Shown here: positions 7,601 to 10,859 of the stretch, piece after piece
Numbering within the stretch: the stretch's first letter is position 1
How the letters are laid out: every line of letters begins with the position of its first letter
Assembly: GCA_021298935.1 (NCBI GenBank)
Contig: JAJTHR010000016.1
Span: forward strand, 1-10,859
From: Parachlamydia sp.
Lineage (GTDB): Bacteria; Chlamydiota; Chlamydiia; Chlamydiales; Parachlamydiaceae
DNA: 10,859 bases
Reading direction: 5' to 3'
Made by a program: the position numbers and the translations under genes
The notes under the pieces: generated by a model
What the model was told of the DNA's origin: nothing
Database searches by the model: none
The model's input: the letters and a program-made list of their open reading frames with translations, nothing else

Positions 7601-8146
7601 CTCGAAGATATGCAGCAATCAAAGGATGAGCTGCTGCAGATTATTGCACAGTTGGATGGGGAAAGCCGCAAGCTATTCAGAGAAACATTTGAAGCTATTC
7701 GGACCAATTTTAAGAAAAACTACAGTATTTTATTCAGCGGTGGAGAGGCCGACCTGCAGTTTACCGAAACAGACGACATTTTGGAAGCGGGCATTGAAAT
7801 TACAGCGAAGCCGCCCGGCAAGCAAATGCGTTCCATCAGCCTGCTTTCAGGGGGGGAGAAGTGTCTGACTGCTGTGGCTCTCCTTTTTGCCATATTCGAA
7901 GTCAAACCAGCTCCTTTTTGCATCCTGGATGAGATCGATGCTCCACTGGATGATTCCAATGTGGAGCGCTTTGTCAATGTGGTGAAGCATTTTGCCGATC
8001 GCTGCCAATTTTTAATTATTACCCATAATAAACGGACCATGGCGATTGGTGACATCCTTTTTGGTGTCTCGATGGAAGAGAAGGGGATTTCCAAGCTTCT
8101 TTCCTTGGAATTTAATCATCAAACGCCGCAATTGGCTTTAATTTGA
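4619..8146 (+). CDS. smc: Chromosome partition/condensation ATPase SMC
   Basis: This structural maintenance of chromosomes protein is a cytoplasmic ATPase that dimerises, works with ScpA/ScpB (not in this window) and loops DNA for segregation. I chose the GTG at 4619 (1175 residues) because it gives the canonical start MRLKKLIIIGFKSFADKT and has GGAGG 4 bases upstream; the frame is open back to a TTG at 4529, but that extension does not look like SMC. Domains: head N-terminal half with Walker A GPNGCGKSN at 31-39; a first coiled coil at about 170-515; a hinge at about 523-665, starting FFGKIRPLYEF; a second Glu/Lys/Leu-rich coiled coil at about 670-1030; and the C-terminal head with signature LSGGEK at 1076-1081, Walker B ending CILDE at 1105, D-loop DAPLDD, and switch His1136 in ITHNK. 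Length and order are complete. It is divergent from serS, and the downstream pair begins 42 bases later. Confidence 0.96.
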   Translation: MRLKKLIIIGFKSFADKTVLTFDKGITCIVGPNGCGKSNISDAFRWVLGEQSAKSLRGHKMPDVIFAGTTDRKPLNFAEVSLTLTDLNGALPIDYEELTLTRRLHRSGESEYLINGNLVRLKDVQSLFLDSGVGRNAFSIFEQGKLDQVISYSPNERRYIFEEAAGILRFLQRKREALKRLELADGNFTRVKDIFQEVEKQIHLLEVQAEKALQFKQHKNRLETFEKTLFLHRLSGADTKKEALHDKKAQLDAVLQEKGQETEAGRQTLSAIKQDIQENEKNVKAGQAALYQLKNEKQMISHEVETALKKGEELKRRESRLKLEREDLKAFELTRAVELKKIVQAETELALEFSSMELSINDQLQLVKAKEKDVIALKQSAQIRQQAHLKGVQEESQALSELKQAEIRLENLALGIKQLEARRVQIDQEIEAATLARNDRKKQLQQVSGLVDSHKERLDNYEEEIQRHASQVESSQKSIEISKKTWMELKAREKILLKMREDQEGFSNGTKKILAESKKTTSPFFGKIRPLYEFLKPQPEAAEAVAIVLKSYGQTLVIENKSLFNELFHYAEREALQDYSLLCLEEVSSEGFKAGSLAEKMDVNAVSSHFLHRTLCNARLDETFHCIGKEWNEALTQNGGFVDSKKVYFNMKPGENQVFIRESELKNIENQAGGLEVQLQREEHAFQLLLQSKKQMELERAEVDNALRRDEMKLVEINFSLQKALADLQKLLNELVELNQKIETADQHRGELASRLSELKDAHASSILDSIRLAAEHENTRLLLAREEETLNASLQEHQEKGALFRTLSARKQELHHQTQLLKVQAGEHETRIARLEEEIEEGRALMEEVKKKGELQANALLEIELRLDECQQSFLILENEQKKLKEAKEQLEGTVYRQEELLRKKEVELTQINIAVAQLEASMEALKTELRERYDLEVAQLEGLGLPADLPTEQLEKSIRSLKQSIQAAGDINLASIEDLETQRVRGDFLGRQLEDMQQSKDELLQIIAQLDGESRKLFRETFEAIRTNFKKNYSILFSGGEADLQFTETDDILEAGIEITAKPPGKQMRSISLLSGGEKCLTAVALLFAIFEVKPAPFCILDEIDAPLDDSNVERFVNVVKHFADRCQFLIITHNKRTMAIGDILFGVSMEEKGISKLLSLEFNHQTPQLALI

Positions 8147-8160
8147 TTAATCATTATAGT
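8132..8160 (+). promoter_or_regulatory. Possible promoter for the small membrane-protein gene pair
   Basis: TTGGCT (8132-8137, 4 of 6) and TATAGT (8155-8160, 5 of 6) are 17 bases apart. They overlap the end of smc and would give a leader of about 20 bases before the next gene. No terminator separates smc from that gene, so read-through from smc could also supply transcription. Confidence 0.4.
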
Positions 8161-8188
8161 TCATTTAATTAATAAGTAAGGAGAAATA

Positions 8189-8623
8189 ATGGAATTTTCT
8201 ATAAGAACGGGGTTATTATATACGGCTAACACGGTGATAGGTGCGGCATGTATCTATTCGTCATCGGAGCGTTTTCAGTGGCTGACCGCATTTTTTTCTG
8301 GCGTTGTCTATGGAGCTTTGTGGGGGGAAGATTATACAAATAAATTAAAAAACCTTGTAACTCCAGGAGAAACAAGAAAAATTAGAGATATGGCTGAACA
8401 GCTTTCTCAACAAACGCCCGGTGCGATTACGACGTCGGCTAATGCGATTGCCTTGGGAATCCTGATAAAAGCCGTGCCAACCGATGCCCATGATTCCCTA
8501 TTTGTTCAAAACTGGTCTGCATTTATGCTTGGACGCAGTCTCGGTTATTTATTCGCTATCGATAATTTGCGAAGAAGTAAAAACCCTATCATTGTTGATG
8601 CCACACAGAATTTGGTTATTTAA
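8189..8623 (+). CDS. Hypothetical membrane protein, first of a coupled pair
   Basis: I do not recognise this 144-residue protein. It has no clear cleavable signal peptide but shows several hydrophobic stretches that could cross or enter a membrane: about 8-24 (LLYTANTVIGAACIYSS), 31-46 (WLTAFFSGVVYGALWG), 80-96 and 108-124. A charged segment at about 49-75 lies between the second and third. AAGGAG is placed 5 bases before the ATG, a good ribosome site. The stop codon overlaps the next start by one base (TAATG), so the two products are probably made together and may interact. A decayed copy of the 3' end of this gene lies at about 9523-9596, showing the pair was once duplicated here. It is probably a lineage-specific chlamydial protein; no function can be assigned. 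Confidence 0.75.
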   Translation: MEFSIRTGLLYTANTVIGAACIYSSSERFQWLTAFFSGVVYGALWGEDYTNKLKNLVTPGETRKIRDMAEQLSQQTPGAITTSANAIALGILIKAVPTDAHDSLFVQNWSAFMLGRSLGYLFAIDNLRRSKNPIIVDATQNLVI

Positions 8624-9027
8624 TGTTTAGAACGCTGGATATCCATCCAGCTTTTGGGTTTGAGACATTCGACCGGTGGAGAGTAGCGGTGCATCAAAGG
8701 GATGAGGCGCTGCGCATTGTCGGTCGAAATCCTGATTACTATGTCCATCGGCTGATGGGCCGGGTGTGGCTTGTTCTCAATAATGCCTCGAAAGTCTTGA
8801 GCTACATTCCGCGCATTAATAAAGTCATTGGCCTTTTGCGTATTTTTCTTGTCACACAGGATGAGACGAACGATCGTGAAAAAAAAGCCATCATTGTCAG
8901 ACACATTTATCGGGGAGCAGCCGAAATTTGCCTGGGCTGCTGGCTCCTTCCCCTTGATATTTTCCAAACAGTCAGAGACAGTTACTTAGTCGAGTCCTAT
9001 TTGCAACACAATCCTGCCATTCCCTAA
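8623..9027 (+). CDS. Hypothetical protein, second of a coupled pair
   Basis: This 134-residue protein is unrecognised. It starts at the ATG that shares its first base with the stop codon of the preceding gene (TAATG). No Shine-Dalgarno sequence is visible just upstream, so translation probably depends on ribosomes finishing the first gene. The N-terminal half is soluble-looking and rich in Arg and His. Two hydrophobic or amphipathic stretches follow, at about 49-76 (WLVLNNASKVLSYIP and onward) and 98-112 (GAAEICLGCWLLPLD). A membrane association together with the first protein is plausible but unproven. A frameshifted remnant of its 5' part is present at 9597-9692. An opposite-strand reading frame over 8620-8967 is most likely a shadow. 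Confidence 0.7.
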   Translation: MFRTLDIHPAFGFETFDRWRVAVHQRDEALRIVGRNPDYYVHRLMGRVWLVLNNASKVLSYIPRINKVIGLLRIFLVTQDETNDREKKAIIVRHIYRGAAEICLGCWLLPLDIFQTVRDSYLVESYLQHNPAIP

Positions 9028-9053
9028 ATATCCCATGCGAATGCCTGGCATAA

Positions 9054-9134
9054 TCGATCCTTGCTCGTCGCTCAATAAGTGAAAAACAAGATGAGCAATT
9101 ATACAACACCAAGCGCCTAAGGGCAAAGGATCGA
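9054..9134. repeat. Nested inverted repeats after the small-gene pair
   Basis: TCGATCCTTGC at 9054-9064 pairs with 9123-9134 (GCAAAGGATCGA) with one extra base. Alternatively, TTGCTCGTC at 9061-9069 pairs with GATGAGCAA at 9090-9098. The two pairings share 9061-9064 and exclude each other. They lie 26 bases after the last gene of the smc-side cluster and could form the 3' end of that transcript, but the T-runs that follow are short (TT after the inner stem, CTTTT after the outer). Confidence 0.35.
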
Positions 9135-9157
9135 GGCTTTTACTATATATGCATTAG

Positions 9158-9238
9158 GGCTTGTTGTGGTTCGTTTGGGCACTAAATGGCTTAGCTATTA
9201 ATAATTTGAAAAAGATTAAACGCAAAGAAGCAACATAA
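9158..9238 (+). pseudogene. Possible small fragment related to the first membrane-protein gene
   Basis: In one frame this reads as a 26-codon tail ending LAINNLKKIKRKEAT and a stop. It resembles LFAIDNLRRSK of the intact gene at 8549-8581: the DNA GCTAT..ATAATTTG matches, about 20 of 27 bases over the best stretch. The match is short and AT-rich, so chance similarity cannot be ruled out. Confidence 0.3.
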
Positions 9239-9431
9239 GATGCAAAGACCGCAAAGAAAAACAAGGCAAATTATCAAAATGGCTTGCCAATCAAGCTCTT
9301 GCAGCATCTGAGAAGTATCCTTAACAGTTGAGTTCCCACTCTAATATAGGCACTTTCCTGTTTTCCTAAATGACTAGATTAAATAAGAATTATCTCCTCA
9401 TATTTGCATCAAGTGAGTCAATTATTGATGC

Positions 9432-9473
9432 AAAATTTAATATAAAATTTAATATAATTGCCTCAATTGCCTC
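9432..9473. repeat. Two adjacent tandem duplications
   Basis: AAAATTTAATAT occurs twice in exact tandem (9432-9443 and 9444-9455). It is followed directly by AATTGCCTC twice in exact tandem (9456-9464 and 9465-9473). These look like replication-slippage duplications in non-coding DNA. Confidence 0.8.
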
Positions 9474-9522
9474 ACAAAAAACTATACAATTCAACGTCCC
9501 TAAAATTTTCTGAATTTTTTGT

Positions 9523-9692
9523 TTGGACGCAGTGTCGGTTTTCTATCTAAAAAAAACAACTATCATTGCTGATGCCACATAGGATTTAACCATTTAATGT
9601 TAGAACGTTGGTTATTCAACCAGCTTGGGTTTGAGACACCGGTGAAGAGTTGTGGTGTGCGTTGCACATTGCCGGACTTACTATGTCTATTG
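9523..9692 (+). pseudogene. Decayed duplicate of the junction of the two small membrane-protein genes
   Basis: This stretch aligns with 8529-8750, covering the last third of the first gene, the TAATG junction and the beginning of the second gene. Near-identical blocks include TTGGACGCAGTxTCGGTT at 9523, TATCATTGxTGATGCCACA at 9561, the junction ATTTAATGTT, and an exact 14-base match TTGGGTTTGAGACA at 9625-9638 (8654-8667 in the intact gene). Decay is plain: about 15 bases are missing in the first part, a CAG codon has become TAG at 9580-9582, one T is lost just after the second start codon so the frame shifts at once, and there are further deletions. It is not expected to make protein. Confidence 0.88.
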
Positions 9693-9717
9693 TTTTCTAA
9701 AAATTACAAAATTATGG

Positions 9718-9757
9718 AAAAAAATAAGCGAAAATCTTTCTGGATTTTCGCTTATTT
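9718..9757 (-). terminator. Strong intrinsic terminator of the candidate effector gene
   Basis: Bases 9722-9736 and 9743-9757 are perfect reverse complements (15 bp) with a six-base loop. On the minus strand the stem runs into seven Ts (complement of 9718-9724). It begins 12 bases past the stop codon of the gene at 9769-10851. Confidence 0.92.
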
Positions 9758-9768
9758 CAATTGAGAAT

Positions 9769-10851
9769 TTATTTGCTGTTCAAAATGCATTGAGCAATGA
9801 TTTGCCTTTCAAATTTCAAATAAATATGGGCTACTTTGCCATTGAACACTTTTTTTTGTTGTGGGTTTTTTGGATCGACCCCGAAGAATTCATGCTTCTT
9901 AATTGCCTCTGACAAGGTTTTTCCCTTAGAGAGCCTGGCTTCATGCTGTCCTGTATTGTCTAAATACTTGGTAATGTATGTCATTGATTGGGCTGTTTGG
10001 ACCATGTTTAAAGGGAGATAAGGTACAGCAAAGGTGCCATCATTGTTGCTTATGCGGTTTTTTTGAATCCATTCATAGACTTCGTCTGTATTGCGGATCA
10101 TCTCCAATCCTTCCTTGATCGCCAATATGATGCAATTGTTGCCATCACCAAGCCTTGCATCTCCGCCATCATAGTTAATTTCCATAGGAACGTTAGAATG
10201 ACTTTTAACATAGGCTTCATTTATGGGTTTAATGACATCTTTAATGGCATGAAGAGTCGGCCGAAGTTTAGAATGGCCTCCTTGTGAATCTGTAATAAAA
10301 AACTGAAACATTCCATTTTTTTTAATCAAATGAACAGGTGATGTGTGTCTTGTGAGGTCATTTGGAAATTCGGCCGGATTTTTACGATGTCTTACTAATA
10401 AAAGAATTTCCTCGCCTTCTTTCGCTTTAATAAAGAATTCCTTGACCTTCGTTTCAAATACGAAAAAATTGTCTGCAACCAAGACTTTTTTCCCGTTAAG
10501 CTTATTAGCATTTTCGTATTTTTTTATAATCGCTTTTTGCCCTTTTGCAGAAATAGCGTGAATGTTTAATCCCTCTTTAGGGTCATTCTTTTTTTGCGGG
10601 TCTTTTGAAAAATGTGTTTTTATGTCTGGGAAAATTTCTTTTAAATTTTTTAATATAAATTCATACTTTCCACGCTCAGGATTGACACAAAGCAACTCTT
10701 TTTTTTGTTGCAGGAGCAACTCAACAGCTAGTTGAGCGGCAACTGGCTGTTGATTTTCTTTGCATAAATTGACAAAAGTTTGTCGAAATGAGTCCTGATC
10801 CCGTAATTCAACATGTAAAAGGGATTCTCTTGTTAAGTTATTAATTTGCAT
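9769..10851 (-). CDS. Hypothetical protein, candidate cysteine-protease-fold (clan CE/YopJ-like) effector
   Basis: This 360-residue protein has no signal peptide or membrane segment. I do not recognise it with confidence. Residues 1-160 are Lys/Glu/Gln-rich and mostly helical-looking. The middle has SPVH (His174), a strand-like FQFFITDSQ (Asp188, Ser189), and GDGNNC (Cys240) followed by a helix IILAIKEGLEMI. A His, then an Asp in a D-S pair at a strand end, then a Cys opening a helix about 50 residues later is the layout of clan CE peptidases and YopJ-type acetyltransferases, which chlamydiae and other intracellular bacteria deliver into hosts. The usual Gln about six residues before the Cys is absent, and His174-Asp188 is slightly short, so the match is tentative. 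GDGNNC also recalls the OTU motif, with His342 as a possible partner. The frame stays open to the window edge 8 bases before this ATG and no ribosome site is visible, so the true start may lie outside. Confidence 0.6.
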   Translation of the reverse strand: MQINNLTRESLLHVELRDQDSFRQTFVNLCKENQQPVAAQLAVELLLQQKKELLCVNPERGKYEFILKNLKEIFPDIKTHFSKDPQKKNDPKEGLNIHAISAKGQKAIIKKYENANKLNGKKVLVADNFFVFETKVKEFFIKAKEGEEILLLVRHRKNPAEFPNDLTRHTSPVHLIKKNGMFQFFITDSQGGHSKLRPTLHAIKDVIKPINEAYVKSHSNVPMEINYDGGDARLGDGNNCIILAIKEGLEMIRNTDEVYEWIQKNRISNNDGTFAVPYLPLNMVQTAQSMTYITKYLDNTGQHEARLSKGKTLSEAIKKHEFFGVDPKNPQQKKVFNGKVAHIYLKFERQIIAQCILNSK

Positions 10852-10859
10852 TTTGACAC

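Larger units (their letters stand above)
9028..9768. other. Gene-free stretch with decayed gene fragments
   Basis: No intact gene is visible here. It contains a clear decayed copy of the upstream gene pair (9523-9692), a weaker possible fragment (9158-9238), short tandem duplications (9432-9473), inverted repeats at 9054-9134, and the terminator of the minus-strand gene (9718-9757). Three GCAAAGA words occur at 9222, 9242 and 9251. The look is of a region losing genes by drift. Confidence 0.7.

Noticed and set aside
8620..8967. 115-codon minus-strand frame opposite the second small membrane-protein gene
   Set aside because: The plus-strand gene has operon coupling and a decayed paralogue in its own frame. 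The antisense frame has no such support.
9222..9257. Three GCAAAGA words as a possible repeat array or CRISPR-like element
   Set aside because: The spacings are irregular (20 and 9 bases) and the word is too short. No repeat-spacer structure exists anywhere in the window.
9597..9762. Open frame of about 55 codons starting at the remnant of the second small gene's ATG
   Set aside because: It arises from the frameshift in the decayed copy and runs through the terminator hairpin of the opposite gene, so it is incidental.
9652..9912. 86-codon plus-strand frame overlapping the 3' end of the candidate effector gene
   Set aside because: It crosses a strong terminator and lies mostly antisense to a better gene, and it has no ribosome site or recognisable product.

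Overview
The window most resembles the chromosome of an environmental chlamydia, probably of the Parachlamydiaceae. The pointers are a cysteine-rich outer-membrane beta-barrel protein of chlamydial character, AT-rich spacers, and lineage-type hypothetical membrane proteins beside standard housekeeping genes. This placement is inference from protein character and layout; no ribosomal or other phylogenetic marker is present.

Layout. Bases 1-457 hold no gene but two large inverted repeats end to end (1-162 and about 169-347) and a smaller one (363-416). Three minus-strand genes follow, given here from right to left in their reading direction: serS (seryl-tRNA synthetase, 4490-3198), a signal-peptide-bearing cysteine-rich outer-membrane protein (2789-1818), and an M18 aminopeptidase (1744-458). 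A strong intrinsic terminator (1755-1794) lies between the outer-membrane gene and the aminopeptidase. The 408-base serS/outer-membrane spacer holds a probable promoter and several inverted repeats. Divergent from serS, across a 128-base spacer, smc (chromosome condensation ATPase) runs 4619-8146 on the plus strand. It is followed by two coupled small genes for predicted membrane proteins (8189-8623 and 8623-9027), which overlap by one base.

From 9028 to 9768 there is no intact gene. The stretch is a gene graveyard: 9523-9692 is a clearly recognisable decayed copy of the junction of the two small membrane-protein genes, a weaker fragment sits at 9158-9238, and there are short tandem duplications at 9432-9473. 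The right end carries a minus-strand gene (10851-9769) for a 360-residue protein with its own strong terminator at 9718-9757. It is not assigned with confidence, but its central segment has a His-Asp-Cys arrangement like that of clan CE cysteine proteases and YopJ-type acetyltransferases, so it is a candidate host-directed effector.

The housekeeping genes (tRNA charging, peptide turnover, chromosome segregation) have no obvious common pathway. The accessory parts are the two large palindromes, the small membrane-protein pair with its decayed duplicate, and the candidate effector. No complete new multi-gene defence or mobile system is visible.
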